From the NCBI GenBank assembly GCA_020086605.1, contig JACBWW010000016.1, positions 16,405,512 through 16,469,511 of the forward strand: a stretch of DNA of 64,000 bases, read 5' to 3'. The notes under the pieces were generated by a model. It did not search any database, was not told the DNA's origin, and worked only from the letters and a program-made list of their open reading frames with translations. The position numbers were made by a program, and so were the translations under genes. This DNA is from Lanius collurio (taxonomy: Eukaryota; Chordata; Aves; Passeriformes; Laniidae). Below, piece after piece: positions 24,601 through 36,620 of this stretch (positions are counted from its first letter, which is position 1; each line of letters begins with the position of its first letter).

Positions 24601-26489
24601 TGCCCCACACATCCCCAGGGGAGGAGAGGAAAGGAGCTGGAACGTGGCGGGGAGGGAGTGGGTGGGAGGCAGGAAAAGTCTCTACCCCATCACCCGTTCA
24701 AGTTATAGGCATATCAGTATATCACCAACTTAACAGGCTGCCCTCCAAGTCAAGGGCATGGGAGCAGCATGGCTGCCTGTGTCTTCTGCAGGACCAGAAT
24801 GGGGCCAGAGCCCCTCATGGGGCACCTTGCTGGGCTGTGGGGGGACCCTCAGGACGCCCCAACCCACTGGCAGTGGGGTAGTCCCTAGGCTGTTGTTTTA
24901 CTGCCAGTGAAGGCAAAGACACATTTCCAGGCTGATCTTGTCTCTCAGGATGCAGTCAGGTCCTTTGCTGAGGACTCAGAGATGCAGGCAGATGAGGCTG
25001 AGACAGCTGAGCGGCTGCAGCCTTATGCATGTGTTATAGGGAGCTGGATGTGATGGTGGAATGAGGGCGGGGCAAAAAACCTTATAGGTCTCCCCCAGTC
25101 CCTGTGCAGGGCTGTTGCTCCCACTTTCAACTGCATCCCTGTTTCTGCTACAGATGAAGTAATCGAGGCCCAAAACAGGCCCCAAATGTGTCCAGACTTC
25201 AGATCTCAGCTCTTGTACAGTCTCCCAGCTAGATATGATGGTGCTTCTGTGAAACTCCCACCTTTTCTAGTTCCCACTGACATTATTTTTTGGCATTTAA
25301 AGAAGGTGCTTTGCTCCAGGTCTTTCCATCCCAAGAGCTGATGCAGAGAATGGATAGTTAAGGCATATTTTGGCAATGCAGCTACACAACTCCTTCTCTC
25401 CACTCTCTCCCACCAGGCCAGCAGAAACTCCAGGATGGGCAGCTGGTTCAACCAGGAACACAAGTGGCCCTTGTAACAACAAACAGGGCTAGAGGCCTGG
25501 CATACTGGTGAATGTTGCCCAGCTGCCAGGCCCAGGCATTCCAGGTGGCTGAGGAGGAAGAGGAGGGATGGTGAGGAGGCAGAATCATTCCCCATACTCT
25601 GTCAGGCTATGATGCATACATGGCACAGGAGCTGAGAGAGCCCTGGCTGCCTATGTGCTGGGAAGTGTGTTGTGTCCCAGTGCCTCATTTTGCAAGTCCC
25701 ACTGAGGAAGGACTGGCCATGGGCCATGGAGTCTGCAGAACTGCAGACATGATCCCTGGATCTCACTGGCTCTGGTTAGTTTGTCCCCAGCCTGGCCAGT
25801 CTTGGGTGCATGGTATAAAAAGACCCATGGGATGGAGGGTGGCTCAAGGATGTGGGGGAAGGAGGTGCATCATGCCCCAGGAGATCCCTCAGGATGTAAA
25901 GGACAGAGCTGTAGGATTCCCTCAGCAGTGTTTCTGCCGTGCCGTGTTCGCTGAAGTCAGAGGTCCCTGATGGATGCTGGGGAGACCCATCTGCTCCCCA
26001 GGACTTGTAGGTTTGGGAGATGAATCAGTGGGTTGGAGGAGACTCCAGTTTCATTCCCAGAGTAGAGAGTGGATGGCAGCAAGAAGATTCAACTCTGTAG
26101 TCCTGAGCTTATCCAGACTCATGCTGGCACCCATCAGAGAATCTGGAGCAGAGAAGGGATCATCTCTGTCCTTGGTCCCTGCTGCTCCTATTTGGTCAAT
26201 CTCCAGCCCAGTGAGGGGTGTGGCTGGGCACTGTAGTGCTTCCTTGGGAGAAGCCTCAATGGGCAAGCTGCCCAGCTGGGAGCTGCAAGAGAGGAGGGCG
26301 GGGATAGAGGCAGTGCAACACCTTCCCTGGCTTGTTCTTGGCATTTCTCTACTTTCCTCTTGTGAAACCTGGGGAAGTGTTTCTGCTCAGTTTGGCATCC
26401 CCACGTTGAGCAGCACCATGGGGACACAGGATCACAGCGTGTCCCAACCCTCCTCTTCCCCTCTCCCTTCCAGGTCCCTGTCATGTTCT

Positions 26490-26910
26490 CCCTTCCCAGC
26501 TCTCCCGGCGGCCTGCGTCCCTCTCATCGAGGATTCATTGTCTTGTCAGCCTCTAGTTAGCCGGCATGCGTACGAATCATAAATTACCCCGCCCGGGCCT
26601 CTGCTATGCTTCAGCACAGACAAAAAAATTGCACTCCATCACCGTGTCTCCCGGCTTTTAGTGGTATTGATCAATGCTGCTCCCTTCCCGCCCCCCCCCT
26701 TTTCATTTTAACCGAGCTGGTTAAGTGCAGTATCTTATTTTGTGCTGGGACAAATGAAAAGAATATTAGCAAGGGCTGAAATATATCTCTTTTTTATCTC
26801 TCTGCTACTTTTTTATTGAATCTTTCTGAGTAGGTGGCTTTCCGCAGGATGACAGCCTCATGACAGGCTCCTCATTAGAGCTGAGACAGTAATTGTGATG
26901 CATTTCCCTG
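26490..26910. promoter_or_regulatory. Candidate conserved noncoding element
   Basis: Mixed block with kept CpGs (GCATGCGTACGAATC, CCCCGCCCGGGCC, CACCGTGTCTCCCGG). A perfect palindrome ATTGATCAAT lies at 26666-26675. AT-rich parts include ATCATAAATTACC and AAGAATATTAGCAAGG. A C-run tract (26688-26700) lies between. It resembles a developmental enhancer with a GC-rich core. Confidence 0.4.
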
Positions 26911-28529
26911 CGCGGCCTTTTCACTTCTCCCCCCCCTCCTGCCTTTCCTCCTCTCTCCCTTTCCCCTGATTTGTAAAGTGATTGGATGTACAGACTCACT
27001 CAGTTTCTTAAATTATTGCCCAGCTCAATCCATCTTCCCCTGCCCCGTGCTGGGCAGCCATGATCTCCACGGATGGAGAGACAGGGTCGGATCACAAGGG
27101 TTCCTCACCTCTCCTGCTGCTGGGCTGCCACTCGCCATGAGAAACGTGGTGCTGGATCCACTGGGACGTGCAACAGCCACCAAAGAGCCCAAGGTGCTGT
27201 TCAAACATGCATTTTTACTGAGTGACCCATGGGATCAACCTCAGCCGGGGTTAACTGCGTGGCAGCAGTACTGCACCAGTTTACATCAGTCCTCTCCAGT
27301 ATCCAGCTTGTCTGGACAGGCAGCTACAAGAACAACTCTTTCTTTGGAAGAAAATCAATATTTTAGCAAGCTTTTCTGCCTCTGATCCCTCTATAGTTTT
27401 TACTCTCAGAAGCAGGTGTATTTTCTAAGCTAAGCGTATTTTCTAAATATTTTGGCAGCCTGGGCACATCAGCAGGGAGCAGTGTCGGGGATCAGGCTCT
27501 TGGTGGGGATGCAGCAGTCTGAGCGCAGGTCTTCTCTGTGACCCAGTTTGTTCATGGGGTTGTAGAGGTTCCCCTGTCTGTGTCTCTACATGTTTTATAC
27601 ACCCTATGTATTTAAAACCAGCTGTGACTCATGCCTGTGCCTCTCTTTGCTGGATTCAAGGCAGGAGTGGCCCCGTGCTGTGCCAGGCACAATCCAAGTC
27701 CAGCTTCTGCTGGTGCCCTGCAGCATCTTTGCGCTGTGATGCAAGAGTGATTCCTCAAAAACATTTTCTTACTTGAAAAGCCATTTTCTCTGACCTCTGC
27801 CACCTTCCTGCCTGCACAGACCTCCAAAAGGCATGTGCTCCAAGGGAGGTCTGCTCAATGCAGGGTGATTCCTCAGTGCTCTGGATATGCTTGCTGCTCT
27901 GTGGGGTATTTGCAGAGTTAAGCTGTACTGTGGATGCAGTCATGGCCAGACACTGAACCCAGCCACAGCCTACACACCTTGAGTCACCTCACTGCCTATC
28001 ACTGTCTCTGGCACCTGGATCTCCACTGCCATGTGTAGAGCAATGGCAGCAGGGACCAGATCCAGGGTTCCTGGTCCTGGGCAGCAAGCTGAGGTCTGCA
28101 TCCCACAGCCAGGCAGGAGTCTGAGAGATGGGAAGGCCCTGATGGAAGGAGTGGGAGGTGCTCTGACCTCATGCAGGTTTTTGGGGGCCTATATCTTTTG
28201 GTACCAACCAGCAGGATCCAAGACAGTGCCCAGCAGGCGGGATGCCACCCCATGGGGATGGCACTGGGACCACACCAGTAAATAACGGGGAGATGGAGCA
28301 GCAATGAGCAACATTATTCCTGCTCCCTCACTTTATTACCAAATATCTTCTGCCTCTACTGTTATTCTGGGGTGCTCTGCACTGACACATGAACCATCTC
28401 TGCCTGGAGCCACCCTTGTCATCTCCCCTCTGTGGCTGCCACTTACAACCACAGGGCTCTGTGAGCCTCATCGGTTGCGGTGTGGGCTCGCCAGGAGAAG
28501 AGTGAGTGTTTTGCTATTTCCAAGCTAAT

Positions 28530-28720
28530 ATGGGGCTTTCTTTGAATTATTGTTTTTTGAGCTGGAAGGAAAGGAGGCTTGTCACACGAGATACCTGCTA
28601 TCAGTACACAAATAACAGCAAGCCCATCATCGAATGGAAAATAATCGCCGCGGAAACTGAGTTGCAGAGCAGCCGGGAGGGATTATTACAGGCGCTGGCG
28701 GTGGCGATGCTGTCAAGGAG
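28530..28720. promoter_or_regulatory. Candidate conserved noncoding element
   Basis: The block contains TTGAATTATTGTTTTTTGAG, CATCATCGAATGG, AATAATCGCCGCGGAAAC and GGATTATTACAGGCGC, with several kept CpGs. No repeat; no exon phase or splice pair is seen. Confidence 0.36.
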
Positions 28721-29316
28721 CCTGTGTCAGCACTTCCATTACCACCCACCTGGTTTCAGCACGGCCCCTGAAGCAGGGCATGGGGCCGCTGGGCCCCTGT
28801 GTAGGGTCATTTCTATTCAGAAGAGTTTCAGATCAACTGGTTTTGATTGGGTTCAAATGATGGAGTGTTTAAGAGGAAGAGAGCGGAAATAGGAGGGGAA
28901 GATTGGGATGCATCTCAAAGGAGGGGGGTTTGGTACTCAGAGAAGTGGAAAACCGTTTGAGGTAGGAGAAATCAGGAGTTGGGACTGAAGAGCTGGTCTT
29001 TGTGGGAGCAAGCTTCAGATGGCCACAAGGAAGGATAGCATGGGGAGGCACAGGCAGCAGTGCCTGTGTCACCCATGGCAGCAGTTCCTGGGGAGGCACC
29101 TGACAGTGCAAATAAGCCATCAGTACTCCAGAGCAATGAAGTTATAAACAATTTATTTCATTCATTTGGCACCTTGCTAAGCTCCTGTGCAGAGTGTGCC
29201 CTCATGCCTTGTAAACTTTGCTCATTGGCTTGGAAGCCTTCTTTTTACTCTGCGCTGCATAGTGGTGAGGGGCTGTATACATCCTGTGCTGTCAGGACTG
29301 TTGGTGGGCTGGGTTC

Positions 29317-29337
29317 TTTTTTTTTTTTTTTTTTTTT
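29317..29337. repeat. T21 homopolymer
   Basis: Run of 21 T; no other sign of a retroposed copy beside it. Confidence 0.9.
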
Positions 29338-32199
29338 ACTTAAATGCTCTCCAAAACAGCAGTTTGCATTCTGCTTGTGAGGGAAAGCTCTGCCTTCCAA
29401 GTGATGCACTCCCACCCTGCATAAGCCTCCCAGTGCTGTCAGGGCACAGGTGCAGGGCAGGAGCAGGTATGCTTCATGGCTCCATGCCTATTCAATATCA
29501 TGCTTGTGTCCCCAGAAACTGAGCCCAGCTCCACTTCTGGAGCCCAGGTCCCATTACCAGCTGCTTTGGAGTGAATCAGACCTTTCTCAAAGGACTCAGG
29601 AATTATCTTCAATCTGTATCAGTGTAACTGAGCGAAGGATCCGGCCCTTCATCCCCAGTGGGATCAGGAGGGTTTGGTCTAGTCCCTACCTGGGCTGGGA
29701 TCCATTTGCAGATGCCCTCTGAAAGAGCCTGTGGACAAATTCCTCCACACAGGGGTGCATCTGTGCATTGAGAGCTCTGCTCTGTGAGCAGGAAATATTC
29801 GGTTTCAACACTTGGAGTTAAACATTTCCGCAGAGCCCAGGAGACCATGCAAACAGCAGGAGCACCAAGGCTCTGCCTTTTCATCTCTCTGGCACTGGCA
29901 AGCGGGGGGTCGGCAGTGAGGGAAGCACGGCAGAGCCACAGAGGGTAAACACTGGAGCCGAGCCTACCGAGTAACCAGAGAGTGAAGGGGAGAGAGAGGG
30001 GCAAAGAAAACAAAAACACAGCTGCCAAAAAACAAAAGCCTGAAAAGAGCCATTCAGTGTCTCCCAGGAGCGGGTTTGGCACAGGGCAGGGAAGGACAAG
30101 CAGGGAGCAGGCGCAGGTCCCTCCTGCTCAGGGATATGGGCCCTTTGTTTTGCCCTGGGCAAATCAATGCCCTCCGGTCCATCCAGAGGGGTAAGCACTT
30201 ACAGCCCAGTGTGGTCCAGCCACACACATGGTGCAGCATGCTTTGTTTTCTCCTGGATATCAGGATGTCCCTGCTCTGGAGAGGAGAGGTGGGATGTATG
30301 CATCTCTCTCCACCCTGGCTTTCACAAAGCCTGAGGACTTGCCATGCCTATCCTCTCCCTTTCCGCACAACCCAGCATCCTACACCATGGAGATGGGTAC
30401 CACTGCCCAGAGCAAGACACCATAGCGTGGGTGTGTGCCAGGCTCTGGGCATGCTGCAGATGTGGAAGCTGCTGATCTGGGGAGACGCATCCCAAGAGCA
30501 GCCTCTGCAGTACTGCAGGCACGCAGCGGGTTCCACAGACTGGGGAAGCTTGTGTAGGTGTTCTCCTGGCACGGGAGAGGATCCCTCCTTTCTGCCTGTC
30601 ACTTGTACTTAGCCCTGCTCCTGTGAAAGTGTGGTTGTCAGCCCCTTGGGCCAGGAGCCGGGGCTCCTTCTGTCTCCTGCTTTGTGATCTGTACGTCAGG
30701 GACTTGGCTGTGTGTCCAGGTTCCTGTTCTCTTGCCCCTCTGGAAGCCCTTGGTTCAGTGCAGGCAACAGCCTCCCACACTCACCGGAGCAAGGGGACCT
30801 TCCCCAGCTGTCATGGGGATGCAGAATGACAGCTGTCACATCCTTCCTTGGCACAAATTCATCACTGTATCATTGGTATAGCTGGTGGCTAAGGCCACTG
30901 CTGCTCAGTTCTCCTGCTGGCCTGGGCTGGGGTTGGGAGGAGCCATGGAAGACAGCAAGGCTTCTTCCCATGGCCTGAGATCCCTCTAGGTTGCCCCAGC
31001 CATTGAAAGCCAAAGTCACCTGTGTTTAGGAACATGAACTCCATGGGAGAGTACCAGAGAACAAGCAGGGTGCAAAGACTTGGGTGGGCAGAAGGTTAAA
31101 AACCCCACCAGTATGGTGTACCAGCTGGTCCCCAGCAGGGGACCCCAACTATGCATCCTGATCCAAGGCTGCCAATCCCAGTTCTGTGGTCAGAACAGTC
31201 CATCACCTCCTCCAGCTAATGCAAATGCATGTGAACATCTCTAGAGCAGGGACACAGGGATGCTCAACCTCTGTTCCACCCTTTGGTGCTGCTGAGAGCA
31301 TCTCAGCCCCAGCAGCCAAAGCTGTGGATGGCAGGCGATGGGGGCTTGTGGGCCCCATGGCGGTGGCCTGGGCCACGAGTGGGGATGCAGTGCGGTAGGG
31401 CAGAGGGCAGCCTGTTTACCCATCCATCTGTACACCCCACAGCAGGGATCCAGCAGGATTTCCCGTCCACTCAAAGGCTGCCTGTTTATTTTGGGAGGGA
31501 GACTCAGACAGCTCCATTGTTTTGCTGTGAAGTTGGGGTTATAAATAGCAGGTGGTCGGGGACGCTCCTGGGCTATTTTGGGCCCCCACTAGACAAAAGT
31601 GGAAAAGCTCCAAGAGGAAGGTGGAATTACTGAAATGCCGACCTTTCCCGCAAGGGTCAGCAGAAGCTGGGTGTTTGGGTTTGGGTTGGATTCTGGGCAT
31701 TATTTAAATATGAGGGAAGGAGGAGAGACGAAGATGTTCCAAGTTGCATGGGCTGTATGCTGTGTTGTCCCTGGTGGAAGGGTGGCGGGAATGAGGGGCT
31801 GAGGCATCTGGGATCTGCGTGGGAGCCTCTGAGAGTGGTCCAAGTCCAGAGCAGAGACCAGCAGGGTTTTCCTCCTGGCTCTCCAAATGAGAGAGTTCCC
31901 AGTGGAGAGGGAGGCTGGGGAGGTAGGGAATGCTCCATAGCACTGGCCTGACCCATCCTGCTTCTCATGCCTCAGTTTCTCCCACCTCCTATCAAGATGC
32001 TGAAGGAAAGGGCAAGTAATATCCCAGTAATAGCCCTGCTTCCCCCAGGCACAACCACTTTGTCCTGTGGAGGGCAAAGATAAGCCAAGGTGACTCTCAA
32101 ACTTATGTCAGACACTTTCTCTTGTTAAATGCCTGTGCCAGGCAGTCATAGGGAGAAGCACGGATCCAGTAAAGCTGCTCACACCAATGTTTTATCCTT

Positions 32200-32420
32200 T
32201 GAGAAGGTCTGTTCCTTTAATGGGCATTCATTTAACTGGACTCCACCATCATAAGGAACCATAAAATGGCACCTTTTGGCTCCTGATTGGAAGGCTACAT
32301 TGCACGCAGCCCCCTCGTATCCAGCGCCGGCTGCTTTATTGTGCATTACTGCCTCTCACTCGGATTTAACCAATTTGATCCATGTCTAATACATAAATAA
32401 ATAATCCAGCAGGAGGGTTC
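32200..32420. promoter_or_regulatory. Candidate conserved noncoding element
   Basis: AT-rich segment with TTTAATGGGCATTCATTTAA, CTTTATTGTGCATTAC and GGATTTAACCAATTTGATCC. It precedes the first exon in the window by about 1.1 kb. Confidence 0.33.
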
Positions 32421-33477
32421 ATGTTGGATGACAACAGGCAGCTATGAAGCACGTTTCTCCCTGCCAGAGCCATCTGAGCCAGGCTCCGCACGCCCTCTCA
32501 TGAGCAGAGCTGCTAGTACAGCTGGGAGAGGGGGCCTGGGGACCCGCAGGCTTCTCTCTTTTATGGGAACTTCATTGTTTGCTTTAGAGTTTTATTTTAT
32601 GTTAAATAGACGCTGTATATTCCTTACAGAGGGGGCAATAAAGTTTCTGAGCTGTAAGAAATTGGCTTCAGAGCAGGGAGTGAACCAGGGAGATGTGGCT
32701 GGGCAGGGAAGTGGGGGAGAGGACTGAGGGGTAAGGAGGATGTGAGGAAACACCTCACTTGCAGATCTGCCCCAGAGACTCAACCCAGCTAGGGATTGGG
32801 GTAGACAGGCAGCCCCAAATCGCACCCAGGGGTGATACAGCCCATGGGGACCCAGGGCTCCAGCAGCTGCGGGGTCTGGAGCTGCTAGTGGTGCAGAGAG
32901 GACAAGGAGCCCCAGTCCAGCCCTGGAACAGGGTGAGCAATCCTGGGTGATGAGCACCCAGACCTGCTCCCTACCACATCCACAGCCTTGTGACATGCAG
33001 TCTCCTCTGCCTCCCAACGTTGTGTGCCCCATGGAGATTTGCTCTGCCCTTCATGGGGACGATCATCTTGACCTACCCAACTTCAGGAGTGTCAAGGAGG
33101 ATGAAGATGGCTTTTTATGAGTTAATAGTGAGCTGTGTTGTGTCATCCATCTACTCCAAGTCATATCACCTGAACAGCATATGAGAAGCTGGGTCTGCAC
33201 TGGGTCACTTGCAAAATACGGCTGTTGCTGCTCTCCCTGAAAGATTGAAGGGCCCACAGCCAGGGCTGGGTTGCTCTTGTGTCAGTTGCTGTCCCACCAC
33301 AGAAGAGAGCCAATCCTTGCCCCAGGGGTTGTGGAATGGGGACAGAATGAGGGCTATACCATGAGAAAATCCCTGGATTTCTGTCCTGTGCTAGGACAGG
33401 AACCAAGGCAGAGCACAGATGATGCTGATGACAGCTGATCTGAGCTAAAGCTTTTTCACTTCTTTTCCTTCCCACAG

Positions 33478-33607
33478 GCAAAAAGAAAGCAACTTTGTTT
33501 GACAGCCAGGCTCCGATCTGCCCCATCTGCCAGGTCCTTCTTCGTCCCGGAGAGTTGCAGGAGCACATGGAGCAGGAGCTGGAGAAGCTCACCCAGCTGA
33601 ACATCAG
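33478..33607 (+). CDS. RNF220: RNF220 internal coding exon with the Cys-x2-Cys segment
   Basis: This 130-nt exon codes for part of RNF220, a RING E3 ubiquitin ligase that acts in nucleus and cytoplasm and is known for roles in neural patterning (Gli, Nkx2.2 and Dbx proteins, with ZC4H2) and for effects on SIN3B and beta-catenin. The acceptor (cccacag) ends at 33477 and the donor (gtaagc) starts at 33608. The exon opens with the last two bases of a Cys codon (GC), then reads KKKATLFDSQAP, ICPICQ, VLLRPGELQEHMEQELEKL and TQLNI, and ends with two bases of a Ser codon. CPIC plus the following His (EHMEQEL) resembles an atypical or half zinc finger; the helical Glu-rich end could form a short coiled coil. 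From memory this equals about residues 209-252 of the 566-residue human protein. The Lys/Thr/Gly/Asn differences from the remembered mammalian sequence are conservative. Identification is firm; the zinc-binding idea is inference. Confidence 0.95.
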
Positions 33608-34019
33608 GTAAGCAGCTTCCTGGGGTCCACCAGCATCCCTGGTGACCTGGCTGGGACACCTGCAAGTGGCAGAGAAGATGGTGGTACCCACAGCCAGCAG
33701 AAATGGGAGATCTAGTGCTAGCGAGTGGGTCAGAAACATTTCCCCGGAGTTCCCTGCTATGGTAAAGTTAGGCAGAAATTCCTCCTGGAGGGCACAGACA
33801 TCCCTTTCACTGGGGACATGTGTTCAATGAGCAGCCCTCATGACTCCTGTGACAGAGCAACCCTGCAGTATTGGTGCACACTGCTCCTCAGCTGCCTTCA
33901 GCTCCCTTCTGCTACCCCCAGTGCAAAAAAGTCACCTATTTAAAAAAAAATAATTGCCTTTTAACTGCTAGCAGTTATTTAGGAAATGGCTGCAGCCAAG
34001 GGTTGGCAGATCCCTGCCC

Positions 34020-34130
34020 CTGCCTTAATAAAAGTCAGCAGCCTTGGGAAGGAGCGTGTTTATTTCAATTATTAATGAATTCTCTAGTCATTAAAAGGTG
34101 AGGAAAGGAATCAAACTGCCGACTAGAAGC
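34020..34130. promoter_or_regulatory. Short AT-rich candidate element
   Basis: CTTAATAAAAGTC, TTTCAATTATTAATGAATTC and AGTCATTAAAAGG lie within 110 bp, a cluster of TAAT cores. It lies 400 bp after the first exon. Confidence 0.28.
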
Positions 34131-34169
34131 AAAGTTACGTCACCAGGTGGTAGGAGAGGAGGGACAGCA

Positions 34170-34206
34170 TGTGTGTCTGTGTGTGTGTCAGTGTGTGTGT
34201 GTGTGT
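34170..34206. repeat. (TG)n microsatellite, interrupted
   Basis: GT units with breaks TCTGT and TCA over 37 bp. Confidence 0.9.
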
Positions 34207-34489
34207 ACCAGGGCGAGGGCTGCACGTGGCTGTGCACAGTGCAGAGGATGCAGAATCCATCGCTTGGCTTGGATCTTCTTTGATTCAGCGATAGCCATTG
34301 CAGATGGAGGGAGCAGGAGGGAGCTTTAGTTAGAGAAAGAGACACCTCCCAAAATGGATCTGGGTTGGGATATCCCAAATTTGGCACCCGCACCCTCAGG
34401 CTGAGACCCTCATTCTCAGTGTTGCACAGGAAGATAGGGAAGGGGGGAAAGCAGGGAACAGGCAGCCCATTTATCCCCTGCGACACCCA

Positions 34490-34980
34490 GTCCCCTTGCA
34501 AGTGTAATTTATGGTGTAATTTGGGCCGCATCCAACTTAATAAAGGGCCACTGCAAATTAGTGAACAGGTTTAAATGAACAGAAGCAATTAGTGCTCGGA
34601 GGAGCCCATCAAAGAAGTTGGGCCAATATGAGAGTGAAACTGAAACTGCAAGCCAGGAGCATAGGCTGGCTGGCGCGAAGCGGTGATGGGAAGGTGGCGT
34701 TTAATGGGAAAGGAAAGGAAACCCTAAATCATAAAGCGTGACAAGGGCCATTGTGGGCCAGCTGACAAATGAAAAAGAATGGCATTATTCCTTTAAATAA
34801 CAGCAGCAGTTAGAGAGGAGACAGCTCTCCCTGGCTTGCCCTCGCTTCCCTGGCCTGCTCCACTCGGCCATGCAGGCAGCAAAGAAGAATCAGAGGTCTT
34901 TATTAATTATTAAATAACGACTCTCTCCGTAGTGTGATAGATAACGTTCAATCTAGGCAATGGATTCAGGCAATGGAGGC
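34490..34980. promoter_or_regulatory. Candidate conserved noncoding element
   Basis: Includes ATTTATGGTGTAATTTGGGC, GAAGCAATTAGTGCTCGG and TATTAATTATTAAATAACG, with kept CpGs (TGGCGCGAAGCGG, AAAGCGTGAC). The right end (34890-34960) is the most AT-rich. No repeat or coding signal. Confidence 0.36.
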
Positions 34981-35229
34981 TAATCTGTAACACAGCAGCT
35001 CCACATGGGGATGGGCTCTCCCAGTCTCAGAGGGAACCCATGCAGGGGCCAGCAGCAGCAGCAGGCAGGAATTGTGGGCAGGATTAGCAGGCAGTGGGGT
35101 GGGAGGGGGTTGAAGTCCCGTGCACTGCCCAGCCCCAGCAGGCAGCTCGCAATAGTGGGCTGCTCCATTTCCCATTCCCCCACCTTTCCTGCCTGGAGAA
35201 GCCAGGAGCAAGAACACATCAACAAGAGA

Positions 35230-35530
35230 AGAGAGAAACTAATAATGATCTCAAATAACCCAATAAACATAAAAATAAAATGTAGGCCTATAAACGTGAC
35301 GGGCACCGGCAGCCCTGGCCGCTCCCTGCCAATACCGACTTGTTACCGAAATGGCCAAGCAGCTGTTACTTATCAGTGTGATGGGGAGAAGCAAACCAGG
35401 GGGCTGTTTTCCAAGGGGCTTTTTTTTTTTTTTTCCTGATTTAAAGAGGATGCAGCCAATCATGGCTTGTGGTGTTAAGTTTTAATAAACCTTAATGATT
35501 TGCAACAAAATCATAAATTTCCTGTGCTCG
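35230..35530. promoter_or_regulatory. AT-rich candidate element with a T-run
   Basis: AAACTAATAATGATCTC, CCTATAAACGTGACGGGCAC and GTTTTAATAAACCTTAATG suggest a constrained block interrupted by a T14 run near 35420. Weak to moderate call. Confidence 0.3.
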
Positions 35531-36179
35531 GGGTTAGGATGGCAGATCCCCTCCTGCCCACTGAGGCTGTAGCACTGGAGGCTTGGTGGGTGCTGGATCA
35601 AGTCCCTGGAAAAGGGATTTCTCCAGGTGACCACAGGAGCTTCTTGGGCCTGAGATACAAGGAAGCTGTAGGCACCACCTGGATGATGCTACCCATGGTC
35701 TCAGATCATCTCAAGCAACTCACCCACTCCAACGAACCCCTTGCTCAGCTGGTGGGAATGGGGTTTGTTACCCCCCAGAGAGAGGGACAGACCTTTTTCC
35801 TGCTATGGGCAGTACTGGTATGACCATCCTGGCCTCAGGTCAGGGACATCTCAAGGTCAACCCAGCTGGAGCATCATGCAGCAAGGGAGGAGGAGCCATG
35901 CTGGCAACAGGGCAGCACCCACCCATGCCTAGGGAGTTCTGTGCGTGTTCAAGGGATGAAAAACAGCTGTTGGACCAGTGATGAACATCACTCAGGAGGA
36001 TCCAACCCTGATGCAGGGTCCAGCTTTCCCTTGAAAAAGCTACCTTGAGTGGGAATGAAGTTTCTAGCTCTGCTGCCTCCTTGGTGTGTCCAGCCTCCCA
36101 AAGCATAGGGAGAGACCTGGTCATGCACGCCCCACAGCTCCTCCACCCTGCGTGGGTCCAGCCGAGCCTTGTGCACAGC

Positions 36180-36620
36180 TCCACACAGTGAAGCGGGGCT
36201 CTCTGAATGCAAATTTCATTTCTGAGCCACTGGCGCTGTTTCAAGAGCCGGCAGCCTCCGAGCCCTTCTCGGTGTTACATATGTAACAGCCTCATTGAAC
36301 TTGACATGTCAAATTCAGGCCATTTGTGCAAAATCTCCCTTTAATAATACCGTTTCATTTCGCTCAAATGAGACTTGAATGCATGTAAAATGGAAAAGGA
36401 TATTTAAGCGCTAACATTAGGCAGATGTCTTGCCAGAGGCCGATTGAATATATGAGATTTTGAAGTGCTTAACACGTTTTCGGTGCTCCCTCTTAGAATA
36501 TGTCACCTGGCTTTCTTTTTTCTCCCCCTCTTTCCCTCCCCACCCGCCCCCTCTTTAAGTGAAGGGTATAAATTGAAAGAAAACAAAACTACAAGCCTTG
36601 GTTTTATGGGGTTTAACTCT
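36180..36620. promoter_or_regulatory. Candidate conserved noncoding element with palindromes
   Basis: This AT-rich, repeat-free stretch differs from the GC-moderate intron around it. It contains a perfect 16-bp palindrome TGTTACATATGTAACA (36273-36288, E-box CATATG at the centre) and a perfect 12-bp palindrome TTGACATGTCAA (36301-36312, with an ACATGT core and TGACA/TGTCA arms like TALE/Iroquois sites). ATGCAAAT at about 36208 is an octamer-type POU site. It looks like a developmental enhancer; conservation is inferred, not measured. Confidence 0.45.

Larger units (their letters stand above)
1..33477 (+). other. RNF220: RNF220 intron (3' part), upstream of the first exon seen
   Basis: No exon with family support or paired splice sites is seen in these 33.5 kb, so they are the end of the long intron that follows the N-terminal coding exon. 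They hold AT-rich conserved-looking blocks, orphan GC-rich islands near 3.7, 9.6 and 12 kb, an antisense solo LTR at 19081-19630, a CR1-like scrap at 16441, and simple repeats, each listed separately. Between these the sequence is ordinary GC-moderate intron (CTG, CAG and TGGG-rich) in which I see nothing else. All open frames here, up to about 200 codons, lack recognisable domains. Confidence 0.85.

Noticed and set aside
25974..26582. 202-codon open frame on the + strand
   Set aside because: No family resemblance; ends in the AT/CpG candidate element; composition follows the surrounding intron.
33161..33739. 192-codon open frame on the - strand over the first exon
   Set aside because: It is the antisense shadow of the RNF220 exon and its flanks.
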